A stretch of 64,000 nucleotides of DNA from JBCCMQ01 sp039026235 (GTDB lineage Bacteria > Pseudomonadota > Alphaproteobacteria > Rhodobacterales > Rhodobacteraceae). The notes under the pieces are model-generated. The model was not told the origin of the DNA and made no database searches. It saw nothing but the letters and a program-made list of their open reading frames with translations. Both the position numbers and the translations under genes were made by a program. This document shows positions 53,246 through 62,375 of the stretch, in pieces. The stretch is from positions 1-64,000 of the forward strand of contig JBCCMQ010000015.1 in assembly GCA_039026235.1 (NCBI GenBank), read 5' to 3'. Each line of letters starts with the position of its first letter. Within the stretch, counting starts at the first letter, position 1.

Positions 53246-53267
53246 CGCCTGAAACGGTGGTCAGGCG
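53246..53267 (-). repeat. Perfect inverted repeat in the RTX gene leader
   Basis: CGCCTGA pairs with TCAGGCG around 8 bases, ending about 19 bases upstream of the RTX start and just before its ribosome binding site. It could form an mRNA hairpin or be an operator. Confidence 0.45.
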
Positions 53268-53667
53268 CTTTTGCTTCGAAATCAAATTTAAGGAACTGAG
53301 AAAAAAGCTGGGTTCGCCCTCAGGGCACCCCACATTCCCGGCCGTGGCACATAGTTAACGCTGCCCACGATATGAGGGAGGATTTGCAAGTAAAGCCCCC
53401 CGGAAACCCGCTGAGCGCCTTACCGCGCAAAGCTGTGCGACCGGTGGCGAGAGTTTGCTTTAAAGGGTCTAAGATATTGATTCAAATTATATTTTATCGT
53501 CGTGAGATTTGTTTCGACGTAGTAACCGGAGTGTTTCCGAGATCGCGCCTTTCACGAAACATGGCGATACGCGCGACAATCGTGGCTGTCGTGTGGAACA
53601 ATTACGACAAGGCGAACAGTCAATCCGGCGCGGTCTTCGATTGCGGCGCTGAACCAAACGCTTTGGT
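53268..53667. other. Intergenic region upstream of the RTX gene
   Basis: No gene is supported. It should contain the RTX promoter and the 3' end of the GGDEF-EAL transcript. A clearly AT-rich patch lies at about 53465-53510. A rightward 99-residue frame here has no ribosome binding site. Confidence 0.4.
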
Positions 53668-55374
53668 CTAGCGCGCGACGGACAGCACCGAGACCCGGCG
53701 ATTGATGTCGGCGGCGACGGAAGGGAACTGCTTCGCCGGTACGGGCTTGGAATAATGGAACCCCTGAAACTGTTCGCACCCGATATCGCGCAAGAGTTGG
53801 GCCTGACCTTCTTCTTCAACGCCTTCGGCCACCGTCCGCGCGCCAATCTTTTCCGACAAGGTACGGATCAGTCGGACAATCGGGCCAGATGTCGGCAATG
53901 CCGAGACAAACGACCGGTCGATCTTCAGACAGTCCAGTGGAAAGCGCGAAATATGTGTCAGATTGGAATAACCGGTACCGAAATCATCTATGGCAATCTG
54001 GAAACCCAGCTCGCTGATCCGTCGGAGCCGTGAAGAGATCACATCGTGGTCACCGATCAGAACCCGCTCGGTGATTTCAAGCTCTAACATGCCCTCGGGA
54101 AAGCCGACGCTGCGCGAGAGATCGTCGAGCGTCTTGAGAAAGCGTTCGTCCATGAACTGCCGAGGAGAGACATTGATCGATATTCCGATGTCCAAACCGC
54201 CATGCTGCCAGTTGCAAAGCTGATCAAAGCCTTTCTTGAGAACGATATGGCCCAGATCGGCGATCATTCCCGTTTCCTCGCATAACGGTATGAAGCTGCC
54301 GGGTTGAACGATGCCGCGAGCCGGGTGCTGCCACCGAACCAAGGCCTCTGCCGAGACAACCTGCCCTGTGCGCGCGTCGACGCGCGGCTGGAAGTACAGC
54401 ACAAACTCGTCCCTTTTCAGGGCTTTCCTCAGATCGTTTTCAAGCCGGCTTCGTTCGTTTGCAGCGTAGCCCATTTCCTCGGTGTATATCGTGCATCGGT
54501 CGCGACCGGCCTGTTTGGAGACGTAAAGCGCAATGTCGGCCTGGCGCAGGTACTTGTCGGGATCCTTGGCACCGGCCGGAACAGTGGTGGCCCCCATGCT
54601 GAAGCTCACGTTGAGCTGGGACTTCTCGTATTCGACCGGCTCTGCCATGGTGGCACGCACCCGCTCGCAGATCCGGGTCAATTCCTCGCGGTCTGACACA
54701 TCCATCAACGTAATGACAAACTCATCCCCGCCCATGCGTGCCAACATATCGGTGCCCGGCAGAACGCGTCGTATCCGCTGTGATGCAGCGCAAAGGATCG
54801 CATCGCCGGCTTCGTGGCCAAACGTGTCATTGATGTATTTGAACCGGTCCAGGTCAAAGTAGACCATGGCAAACTCACTGGTCGCTTCCGGCTGGAAGAC
54901 CTCATCGATCCGCCGCGTGAAAAAGGCCCGGTTGTAGCACCCTGTTAGCTGGTCGCGATCTGCCAGAAGCTCGGCCTGATCATGCGCTTTCTTCAACGCA
55001 TCCACGTTCAGCGACGACACAAGAATGGCGTCTTCGTCTGTCTCAGGATCGCGGCACAGCTTGAACGTAATGTCATGCCAGGACGGCGACCGGGCGTTCA
55101 TCAAGCGGACGATCCTGCGCACCGAACCACGCTGGTTTGCCTCGATCAGCAGATCGTCGAAAAGCTCTGCCTCGGCGAATTTGTCGCGAAGCGAAGGCAC
55201 GGCCGCAAAGCCTGCGTCTCTGGCCGCCATGTTCAGGTGAAGCGGTCGGCCATCCATCGTGAACAGGCCAACTGCAACGTCAGCCTGTGTCAGTAAGAAG
55301 GCGGCGCGAGCACCGGCTTCAGGATCCCGCTCAAGGCCGCCAAGATTGGCATTTTTCGCTGTAGAATTGCGCAT
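53668..55374 (-). CDS. PAS-like-GGDEF-EAL cyclic di-GMP signalling protein
   Basis: About 568-residue cytoplasmic protein with no membrane segment. A PAS-like sensor (about 30-130: AAFLLTQADVAVGLFTMDGRPLHLN) leads to a cyclase with intact RMGGDEF and a phosphodiesterase with SAEALVRW, NVSPRQFMD, ELEITERVL, IDDFGTGYSN, LKIDRSFV and AEGVEEEG. Both domains look active. The start is uncertain: ATG at 55374 or GTG at 55389. It lies 440 bases upstream of the RTX gene on the same strand. Confidence 0.92.
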   Translation of the reverse strand: MRNSTAKNANLGGLERDPEAGARAAFLLTQADVAVGLFTMDGRPLHLNMAARDAGFAAVPSLRDKFAEAELFDDLLIEANQRGSVRRIVRLMNARSPSWHDITFKLCRDPETDEDAILVSSLNVDALKKAHDQAELLADRDQLTGCYNRAFFTRRIDEVFQPEATSEFAMVYFDLDRFKYINDTFGHEAGDAILCAASQRIRRVLPGTDMLARMGGDEFVITLMDVSDREELTRICERVRATMAEPVEYEKSQLNVSFSMGATTVPAGAKDPDKYLRQADIALYVSKQAGRDRCTIYTEEMGYAANERSRLENDLRKALKRDEFVLYFQPRVDARTGQVVSAEALVRWQHPARGIVQPGSFIPLCEETGMIADLGHIVLKKGFDQLCNWQHGGLDIGISINVSPRQFMDERFLKTLDDLSRSVGFPEGMLELEITERVLIGDHDVISSRLRRISELGFQIAIDDFGTGYSNLTHISRFPLDCLKIDRSFVSALPTSGPIVRLIRTLSEKIGARTVAEGVEEEGQAQLLRDIGCEQFQGFHYSKPVPAKQFPSVAADINRRVSVLSVAR

Positions 55375-55639
55375 GTTCCGTCGTACCACTCATTTGAACT
55401 ACATCGGTCTTCTACGTTTCTTCAACGCGACCGACCCTTGGACGGCGGCCACACCCTCTGCTCAAGAATATTCAGGGGCTGTCTTAAGCGAAGGTTTCGG
55501 TCAGGGCTGCGAACCATCACAAAGTAGGCGCCCTTTAAGTAAAATACTTCGCTACAGGCACGGCGCCGGACAGCACCGCGTTAAGCGCATCTTTCCCGAT
55601 CAAAGCGCGATTGCCTGGGTCGCCCGACACGTTGGATCG

Positions 55640-56503
55640 TCATGCGCGCTTGCGGGCGTTTAGAGACACCCAAAGGGCAGATGCAATCACCAGGCCGGCG
55701 CCTAAGGCAAATTCCACGGTTGGCGTTTCGTCGAAGACGAGGATGCCGACACCAACCGACAACACGAGGCTAAGATAGCTTAGCACTGACAGAAAGCCGG
55801 CTTCGCCGTGGTAATGCGCCCGCAGGAAGCACAGTTGCGCAACTTGTGAAAATCCACCGACCAGCAACAGCGGAAGAACATGCGCCGGATTGACGGCGAT
55901 CCAAGCGTAAAGCGCCATCGGGGCGGTGAACAGCACCAAACCAGCAGTGTAAAAGGTCATCATGACGATCGGCGGCGCAGTTCGCAGCCGGCGCGTCACC
56001 ACGGTCGTCGCAGAGCCCGTGAAGACGACAACCACCAGCGCGGCCAGTCCGGTAGACCACGGAATCTGGCCCGGGTTGGCGGCAACAAAAACGCCGGCAA
56101 ATGCCAGCGCCGCTGCCATCCACTGCCGAGCGCCGATAACCTCTCGCAACAGCGTTGCCGACAAGAGCATGGTAACGACCGGCCGGGTAAAGCCAATTGC
56201 CGAAAATATCGCCAGCGGCACCCGAGAGATCGCAAAGAAGCTGGCGGACAGAGTAATGACCGCAAGCGCGACCCGCATCAGATGCCAGCCGAGATCTTCT
56301 ATGTGCTGGAACTCTGCCCGCCGTCGCCAGATCAGCGGCGAAATAAGGACCAGGCCCGTCGCTGCACGGATCAGTACAATCTGCGTCGCCGGATACCCGG
56401 CGCCCAGCCATTTGACGATGGAAAGCGCCCAGATGTTGAGCGACATATCGGCGATTAGCCATACGCCGCCAGTCAGATTGTCACGCGGCGCCTCGGCGCT
56501 CAT
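55640..56503 (-). CDS. EamA-type DMT permease
   Basis: 287-residue inner-membrane transporter with ten spans in two EamA repeats (WLIADMSLNIWALSIVKWLGAGYPATQIVLIRA in part at the start, AFSVVLSYLSL-like region in the second half). It differs clearly from the permease at 27861-28811. Its ATG overlaps the PIG-L stop by 4 bases, so it is coupled to that gene and might move its product or substrate. Confidence 0.88.
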   Translation of the reverse strand: MSAEAPRDNLTGGVWLIADMSLNIWALSIVKWLGAGYPATQIVLIRAATGLVLISPLIWRRRAEFQHIEDLGWHLMRVALAVITLSASFFAISRVPLAIFSAIGFTRPVVTMLLSATLLREVIGARQWMAAALAFAGVFVAANPGQIPWSTGLAALVVVVFTGSATTVVTRRLRTAPPIVMMTFYTAGLVLFTAPMALYAWIAVNPAHVLPLLLVGGFSQVAQLCFLRAHYHGEAGFLSVLSYLSLVLSVGVGILVFDETPTVEFALGAGLVIASALWVSLNARKRA

Positions 56504-58863
56504 CCCCGGGGCGCGATGAAATTCGCCATCAGGCGAAATGCCCCGGGCACCAGGTTTTCCATCTGGTGATGGAGAATGAGCGATGTATGGATGTGGCGCC
56601 CTTGACCAATGTCAGCCACAAGAAGCGCGCCTAAAAGCGGGTCCTCACCCGGATCGGACATGGACAAAAGCGGAACGTACGCCGGATCCCAGCTTTTGGC
56701 AAAGTAAAGCCCACGTTCTTTGACCCAGCCCGACCAATCGGCCGGACCGATGGCATTTGGCCCGCGCAAGATCGGATGGTCCGACAGTTGGGTGACTTCG
56801 GCGGTTTCGTCGGTGACCCTCCACCGCAGCGAAGGCTGGCCAATTTCCAGGCGCTTCGGCGGGACTTGGTCCGGATCCCAGTTGTCCCACGGACGATGAT
56901 AAAGCGTGACCAACGTTCCACCGGCCACCGTCCAGCGGTGCAGGGCGGGCATGGCTTCGGTCAGGCCGGGACGGAACCGCATGGCGAAGATGCCAATCAC
57001 CACCGTGTCGAAGCCGGCAAGCGCTGTGTCGCTGGCCAGCATGTCATCGGTCAGTGGGGTCACATCCGCGCCCATGGCGGAAAGCCAGTGATCAACCCGG
57101 TCATTGCCGGCACCGATGTAGCCAACGCGCACTGCCGGTACCGCCACCTCAAAGGCGCCGACCCTGACCGCGGACGACCGGATGCGCGCGCTGGGGGCAA
57201 CGTGATCGTACTGGATCAAACGCGCAGACTGTCCAGGATGTCCATTCACCCGGGCACCGATTACGTAGCCGCCTTCTGCCACATCCGGGGGCGCGTGAAC
57301 TACAAAACCGGTATCCATCCGCTCCGCGTGCCATCCCGAAGGCAATTCAAGATCAGCCGAAGCGCCGACCGGCGCAACATCCGAAACTGCAACAGAAAAC
57401 GCACGTTCAACGCCCGCCGTGTTGAGCAATACGGCCGCAGGTTCGAGTGTGACGCGTTCCAGTGGCAACACCACCGGATCATTCTCTAGCGCCACAGCGA
57501 CCCGCGCTGTGGTCTTATGGGCGGTGATATCCATCATCATGCGCGGGGCAATTGGTGCCAAGGGATCATAGGCAGCGCGGTAAGGATCGTGAACCTTTGC
57601 GTCGTCCGATACGTGCAGGGTGCCATCCTCGACCCGCCAACCTTGGGGCAAGTCCCATTCCGCCCCCCCCGCATCCGCGCGACCGAACGCCAGTTCATGC
57701 GTGATGTCCGTCGAAGACCCCGCATCGAGAAAACAAGACTGCACGTAAGCGCGCGCGTCCACGCCGAGGGCCAGTCGCATGACATTGCCCAGCTGATCAG
57801 CCTTTGAATCGAGCCTGTGCAGGATCTCATCGGCGACATCGACGGGGCATTTGGCGCGCGCGGCCTGAACCGCCCGAAGCGCTTCGGCGGCCGCATCGGT
57901 GACCATGGCAAAGTTTGGAAACAGCGCCACGGCCCGTTCAATCGCCGTTCCGGCCGATTGCAACAACTCGGCAATCGGGGCCGCACCGGGCAGCTGGGCA
58001 AGATCGGAAACCGTTCTTGGGATACCCGACCAAAGCACCGTGTCGGGGCCCGGAACATGGGTTTCTGCCAGATGCAGCGGCCAGTCATGGCCTTCACCCG
58101 CTGGAACCCAGCGCCCCATACCCTGGGTCCGGTGATAGGTCCGTGACTGCTGGCCGATCCGGTTCCACGACCAGCCGGACATGAACTCGATGTCTTTTCC
58201 CTGAACGGTCAGCGTCGCCGGCGGGGGCGGGACATCGTCGTCATAGGCCTGTCCGGCGCCGGACCAGGCGGGCAGATACATCTTCTTGACCTGCCAGGGG
58301 GGCAAGTTCGTCGGCAGACCCGGGTCCGCAGCTTCGGTCATCACCGCGTGCGCTGCTTCGGTCATGGCGCGGTGATGCCCGTGCTGACCCGGCACATCCA
58401 GGAATGTCGGACAAATGATATCGGGTTTTTCGGTGCGAATGATTTCGGCAAACCGCAGCATTGTCCGCTCGCGTCCCCAACGGTCCAACGTTTCAACACC
58501 GCTTTTGGAAAACCCGAAATCGGTGATCGCGTCGTCAGGATGCGTCGAATGCCAGTAGAGACGCATGCCGAGAACGTCGCAGGCACGTTCCATTTCCTTC
58601 GTACGAAGTGCGCCCAAATCTGCGCCGCTTTCTCTTCCGATATCATTTTGTCCGCCCTCGCCTCGGGTGGAGCACGCGTAAGAGATGTTGATCCCGTCCC
58701 GGAAGGCCAACGCCGCCAAAAGCCCCGACGTTTCATCATCGGGGTGGGCACCCGTCTGCATGAACCGGACCACAGACGTCAGCGGACGCAAGGCCCACCA
58801 CAGCTCAACCAACCGTGGCCGCGCACGGTCCATGGCGATGCGGGTCTGATCGGTCGTGGGCAC
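56500..58863 (-). CDS. Large PIG-L family deacetylase with C-terminal GATase-like domain
   Basis: 787-residue protein. The PIG-L/LmbE zinc motif is GAHPDDETSGLL (His40, Asp42, Asp43), with DVPGQHGHHRAMTEAAHAV supplying the third ligand. A middle NEW3/beta-sandwich-like region is followed by a C-terminal ThuA/GATase1-like domain (VRVGYIGAGNDRVDHWLSAMG, then GGTLVTLYHRPWDNW). PIG-L proteins remove acyl groups from amino sugars. The GTG start follows GAGGAG. It lies 14 bases downstream of the ROK regulator stop, same strand. Confidence 0.86.
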   Translation of the reverse strand: MPTTDQTRIAMDRARPRLVELWWALRPLTSVVRFMQTGAHPDDETSGLLAALAFRDGINISYACSTRGEGGQNDIGRESGADLGALRTKEMERACDVLGMRLYWHSTHPDDAITDFGFSKSGVETLDRWGRERTMLRFAEIIRTEKPDIICPTFLDVPGQHGHHRAMTEAAHAVMTEAADPGLPTNLPPWQVKKMYLPAWSGAGQAYDDDVPPPPATLTVQGKDIEFMSGWSWNRIGQQSRTYHRTQGMGRWVPAGEGHDWPLHLAETHVPGPDTVLWSGIPRTVSDLAQLPGAAPIAELLQSAGTAIERAVALFPNFAMVTDAAAEALRAVQAARAKCPVDVADEILHRLDSKADQLGNVMRLALGVDARAYVQSCFLDAGSSTDITHELAFGRADAGGAEWDLPQGWRVEDGTLHVSDDAKVHDPYRAAYDPLAPIAPRMMMDITAHKTTARVAVALENDPVVLPLERVTLEPAAVLLNTAGVERAFSVAVSDVAPVGASADLELPSGWHAERMDTGFVVHAPPDVAEGGYVIGARVNGHPGQSARLIQYDHVAPSARIRSSAVRVGAFEVAVPAVRVGYIGAGNDRVDHWLSAMGADVTPLTDDMLASDTALAGFDTVVIGIFAMRFRPGLTEAMPALHRWTVAGGTLVTLYHRPWDNWDPDQVPPKRLEIGQPSLRWRVTDETAEVTQLSDHPILRGPNAIGPADWSGWVKERGLYFAKSWDPAYVPLLSMSDPGEDPLLGALLVADIGQGRHIHTSLILHHQMENLVPGAFRLMANFIAPRG

Positions 58864-58876
58864 CTTTGGCTCCTCT

Positions 58877-60049
58877 TCAGACGGTCGCGGCTATTCGGGG
58901 CGTAAAGGCGCGGTTTATGACCAGCGCCGCACCGCCTAGGGTTGCCGTCATGCGCCCGGATGCACCGCGCATCAGACGCGGTACTGTGCGGCCATCGCGG
59001 CGCGCGACCGACCGTTCCACCAGTTCAACCGAGCCAATCAGGTGATTGAAAATGGCATCGGGCATAGCACCGCCCAAGATCACCGCCTCGGGGTCGAGCA
59101 TGTTTTCGATGACGGCAATTGCCGTTGAAAGCGGCTCTGATGCAGCGTCAAGCCACGTCATCAGGGCTGGGCTTTCGGCGGAAAATGCGCGCGCAAGGCC
59201 GTCACTGCTATCAACTGCTTCGCCCGATGCGGCCAGGTGTTTCTGCACCGATAACCGGCTGAGCATGCTTTCAAGCCTGACAACGCGTCCGCCCGCACTT
59301 ACCGGGATATGGCCGATTTCGCCGGCATTGCCAAAGGCGCCGGTAACAAGCCGCCCGTTTTGTACAACGCCAAGACCAAGGCCGTTTCCGAAATACAGAA
59401 AAGCGTATGTTTCTAGATCTTTAGCAACACCGGACATGCGCTCTGCCACGGCGGCGGCGTTGGCGTCATTTTCCACCACAACCGGCAGGTCAAGCGCATC
59501 CTGAAACCAATCGGCCGGCGATACGTCATAGAAAATTGGCAGCTCGGAACCCGTCCCGCTGAGACCGGTCGGGCCAAAGGGACCCGGCATAACGATCCCG
59601 GCCCCAAGAATGCGGCCCTCGGGAACCTTCGCATCGCGGGTCACATCCTGAGTTATTGCGCAAACCGTCCGGGTAACGCCGTCCAGATCCGTTTCCGACA
59701 GCGCATAGCGGCGGGTGGCCATGGGCCTTCCGCAAAGGTCGATCACGGCGGCGAATACGGCATCAGGACGGATCTCGATACCAATGGCGAAACCGCCCCC
59801 GGGATTAAGCCCGTATTGCACGGGCGGCAGGCCTCGCATGCCCGCGCGGCGCCCCTGTTCCGAAATCAAACCGTCTTCTAACAGATCGGCGATGATGTTT
59901 GACACGGCCTGGGTCGACAGGCCCGACCCCCGGGCAATTTCGGCGCGGCCGATCTGTCCTTCCTTGCGAACCCGTTCTAGCACAACCTGCCTGTTGTGGC
60001 TGCGCGACCGTTCCGCGTTAGCACCAACAATATCGGCATCAGATGTCAT
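58877..60049 (-). CDS. ROK family transcriptional regulator (NagC/XylR-like), zinc motif missing
   Basis: 390-residue repressor. An N-terminal winged helix (GRAEIARGSGLSTQAVSNIIADLL) is joined to a ROK sugar-kinase-like domain with VVENDANAAAVAE and FGNGLGLGVV. The zinc-binding CxCGxxGC that normally follows GEIGH is absent: NAGEIGHIPVSAGGRVVRLESM has no cysteines. It heads an operon with the PIG-L and DMT genes and is divergent from the ABC operon, with a tandem dyad between them. Confidence 0.92.
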   Translation of the reverse strand: MTSDADIVGANAERSRSHNRQVVLERVRKEGQIGRAEIARGSGLSTQAVSNIIADLLEDGLISEQGRRAGMRGLPPVQYGLNPGGGFAIGIEIRPDAVFAAVIDLCGRPMATRRYALSETDLDGVTRTVCAITQDVTRDAKVPEGRILGAGIVMPGPFGPTGLSGTGSELPIFYDVSPADWFQDALDLPVVVENDANAAAVAERMSGVAKDLETYAFLYFGNGLGLGVVQNGRLVTGAFGNAGEIGHIPVSAGGRVVRLESMLSRLSVQKHLAASGEAVDSSDGLARAFSAESPALMTWLDAASEPLSTAIAVIENMLDPEAVILGGAMPDAIFNHLIGSVELVERSVARRDGRTVPRLMRGASGRMTATLGGAALVINRAFTPRIAATV

Positions 60050-60058
60050 GTTTTTCGA

Positions 60059-60098
60059 TTAACTCAACTCACTTGATAGCTCAATACAGTTGAGTTAA
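60059..60098. promoter_or_regulatory. Nested dyad operator between ROK regulator and ABC operon
   Basis: Outer 11-bp perfect repeats TTAACTCAACT (60059-60069) and AGTTGAGTTAA (60088-60098) share a centre with inner TTGA (60073-60076) and TCAA (60081-60084). The same bases form two TCAA-N5-TTGA sites, 17 bases apart. Placed 10 bases from the ROK start, it is the likely ROK operator. Confidence 0.82.
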
Positions 60099-60170
60099 CG
60101 ATTATTCATTCGCGGCTTGCCCCGCATGGCGACCGGCACCGATCCGGCGCGATCATCAGGGAGAATCAAC

Positions 60171-61433
60171 ATGAAACTTAAAGAATTGAAGGTGCTGGCA
60201 CTTGCAACGGCCACCAGCGCCGCAGCGGTCCTGTCTTCGGCCGCCAATGCCGTTGAAATCGAATACTGGCAATACTTCTTCGATGCACGCGTGACAGCGA
60301 TGGAGCAGCTTATCGAGAATTTCGAGGCGGCAAACCCCGACATAACTGTCAAGATGACCCACTTCCCGTACGCCGACTATCGCACGAAGGTGGCAGCGGC
60401 GATCCCGGCGGGCGAAGGCCCGGATGTTGTACAGCTTTTCTATGGCTGGCTTAATGACTACAAGGCCGCCGACCTGATCCAGCCGCTTCCGAGCGATTCA
60501 TTTCCGGCCGATGCAATAGACGAAGACTTCTTTCCGATGGTCAGCGCCATGCGTGAAGGCGACAGCTATTGGGCGCTTCCGACCGCTGTACGGTCACTGG
60601 CATTATTCTACAACACGCGTCTCTTCGAAGCGGCTGGCATTGATGGACCGCCCGAGACACTGGAAGAAATGATCGAGATCGGCAAATCGCTGACGGAACG
60701 GGACGGCGCCGGAAACATTACCCTGGCCGGGCTGACCATGGGAATGACGGCCCAGGATCACCACTGGTTTCGTGAAGGCCTGGTCCGCCAGTTCGGTGGA
60801 GAACCCTACCTCGATGACTATACGGTCGTGAACTACAACACCGATGCCGGCCGCGAAGCGATGGAATTCTACGTCGGGCTAGGCGAAACCGACGGCATCG
60901 GCGCCATCGGCTTCATGGACGAACCACAGGCTGCTTTTAAGGCAGGACGTGCAGGCATGCACATTGATGGATCATTCCGGATCGGATCGCTGAACAAAAC
61001 GCGCGGTCTTGAATGGGCGGTGACCGAGCTTCCTGCGACGTCGGACGGCGTCCGTTCGAACTATTCGTCCTATTGGGTGAATGCCATTACCACCAAGGCG
61101 GAGGGTGAAAAATACGACGCTTCGGTCAAGTTCATGCAGTATGTGACTTCGGATGAAGCGATGCAGATCTGGCTGGATGTGGTGGGTGAATTGCCGGCCA
61201 AACCATCGGTAGGGTTGACCGAGGCAAATGCGAACGATCCGACGTTCGGCCCGTTCATCCGTGGCCTGGAATATGCCAACACAACGAAGTTCGTGAATGA
61301 AAGCGCCCAGCGCCAGATTCTGATCGACATGGTCGAGCGGGTGAAACTGGAAGGCGTGTCGGTAGCGGATTCGCTCGCCGAAGCGGCCGAAGCAGAACAG
61401 AAGCTTCTGGACGAGTTCTACGCAACGAACTGA
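60171..61433 (+). CDS. Sugar-type ABC transporter substrate-binding protein
   Basis: 420-residue periplasmic binding protein, family 1. The signal peptide MKLKELKVLALATATSAAAV has a likely cleavage after ANA (27/28). The mature protein starts VEIEYWQYFFDARVTAMEQLI and shows AAIPAGEGPDVVQLFYGWL and SYWVNAITTKAEG. The ATG follows GGGAG. Ligand unknown; its class usually binds sugars, oligosaccharides or glycerophosphodiesters. It heads the rightward operon. Confidence 0.92.
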   Translation: MKLKELKVLALATATSAAAVLSSAANAVEIEYWQYFFDARVTAMEQLIENFEAANPDITVKMTHFPYADYRTKVAAAIPAGEGPDVVQLFYGWLNDYKAADLIQPLPSDSFPADAIDEDFFPMVSAMREGDSYWALPTAVRSLALFYNTRLFEAAGIDGPPETLEEMIEIGKSLTERDGAGNITLAGLTMGMTAQDHHWFREGLVRQFGGEPYLDDYTVVNYNTDAGREAMEFYVGLGETDGIGAIGFMDEPQAAFKAGRAGMHIDGSFRIGSLNKTRGLEWAVTELPATSDGVRSNYSSYWVNAITTKAEGEKYDASVKFMQYVTSDEAMQIWLDVVGELPAKPSVGLTEANANDPTFGPFIRGLEYANTTKFVNESAQRQILIDMVERVKLEGVSVADSLAEAAEAEQKLLDEFYATN

Positions 61434-61441
61434 GGCTGAAC

Positions 61442-61463
61442 GGGGCGCGGTCCGCCGCGCCCC
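61442..61463 (+). terminator. Intercistronic stem-loop after the binding-protein gene
   Basis: GGGGCGCGG pairs with CCGCGCCCC around TCCG, followed by GAAACCCTTTTAT. In ABC operons this position often carries an attenuator or mRNA-stabilising hairpin that gives more binding protein than permease; I infer that here. Confidence 0.7.
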
Positions 61464-61487
61464 GAAACCCTTTTATACGGCCACGAA

Positions 61488-62375
61488 ATGTACAAAAGCC
61501 TTTCAATCCGCCAGAAGCAGATCGTCTGGGCCTGGGCGTTTCTGGCCGTTCCCGTGGTCTTTTATGTCGTGATCCGGTTCTATCCCACGGGCAATGCGAT
61601 GCTGATCTCATTTCAGGACTGGAACCTTTTGGGGGATCGGTCCTGGGCCGGTTGGGCGAACTATCAAAAGCTCTGGAACGATCCGGTCTTCTGGCAGGTG
61701 TTTCGCAACACCTTTGTCTACCTGCTTCTCGGGACACCGATCAGCCTCGTGATTTCGTTTGTCGTGGCCTACCATCTGGACAAGACGCGCTTCATGCACG
61801 GCTTTATCCGGATGCTTTACTTTCTGCCGTTCATGACCAGCGCCGTGGCCATGGCCTGGGTCTGGCGCTGGTTTTACCAGCCGGTCCCGATCGGCCTTTT
61901 CAACAACACGCTGGCCCAATTCGGCATCCCGCAGATCGAGTTCTTACGCTCGACCACCAACGCCCTTCCGGCGATCCTGGCACCGGCGGTCTGGGCCGGT
62001 CTGGGGTTTCAGATCATCATCTTCATGGCGGGGCTGAGGGCGATACCCCAAAGCTATTATGAGGCTGCCAAGATCGACGGCGTGTCGAATTGGAGCGTTA
62101 TCTTCGAAATCACGCTTCCGCTGCTGCGTCCAACAATCGTCTTTCTGGTGGTGTTTTCTTCGATCGGATTCCTTCGCATCTTCGATCAGGTCTTCAATAT
62201 GACGACGGGGGATCCGGGGGGGCCGCTCAACTCGACAAAACCACTTGTCCTACAGATCTACCAAAGTGCATTCACGGATTTTGACATGGGCTACGCAGCT
62301 GCGCAGACGGTCGTATTATTTCTTATCCTGCTCGTGGTCTCGCTTCTTCAACTTCGTCTGTTGCGTGATAGCTGA
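61488..62375 (+). CDS. Sugar ABC transporter permease (MalF type)
   Basis: 295-residue inner-membrane permease with six spans. The EAA loop SYYEAAKIDGVSNWSVIFEITLPLLRP contacts the ATPase. It lies 54 bases after the binding-protein gene and overlaps the next permease by one base (TGATG). No ATPase gene is in the window; it should lie to the right or elsewhere. Confidence 0.93.
   Translation: MYKSLSIRQKQIVWAWAFLAVPVVFYVVIRFYPTGNAMLISFQDWNLLGDRSWAGWANYQKLWNDPVFWQVFRNTFVYLLLGTPISLVISFVVAYHLDKTRFMHGFIRMLYFLPFMTSAVAMAWVWRWFYQPVPIGLFNNTLAQFGIPQIEFLRSTTNALPAILAPAVWAGLGFQIIIFMAGLRAIPQSYYEAAKIDGVSNWSVIFEITLPLLRPTIVFLVVFSSIGFLRIFDQVFNMTTGDPGGPLNSTKPLVLQIYQSAFTDFDMGYAAAQTVVLFLILLVVSLLQLRLLRDS

Noticed and set aside
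53372..53671. 99-residue rightward frame in the gap upstream of the RTX gene
   Set aside because: No ribosome binding site, no recognisable pattern, and it overlaps the end of the GGDEF-EAL gene.
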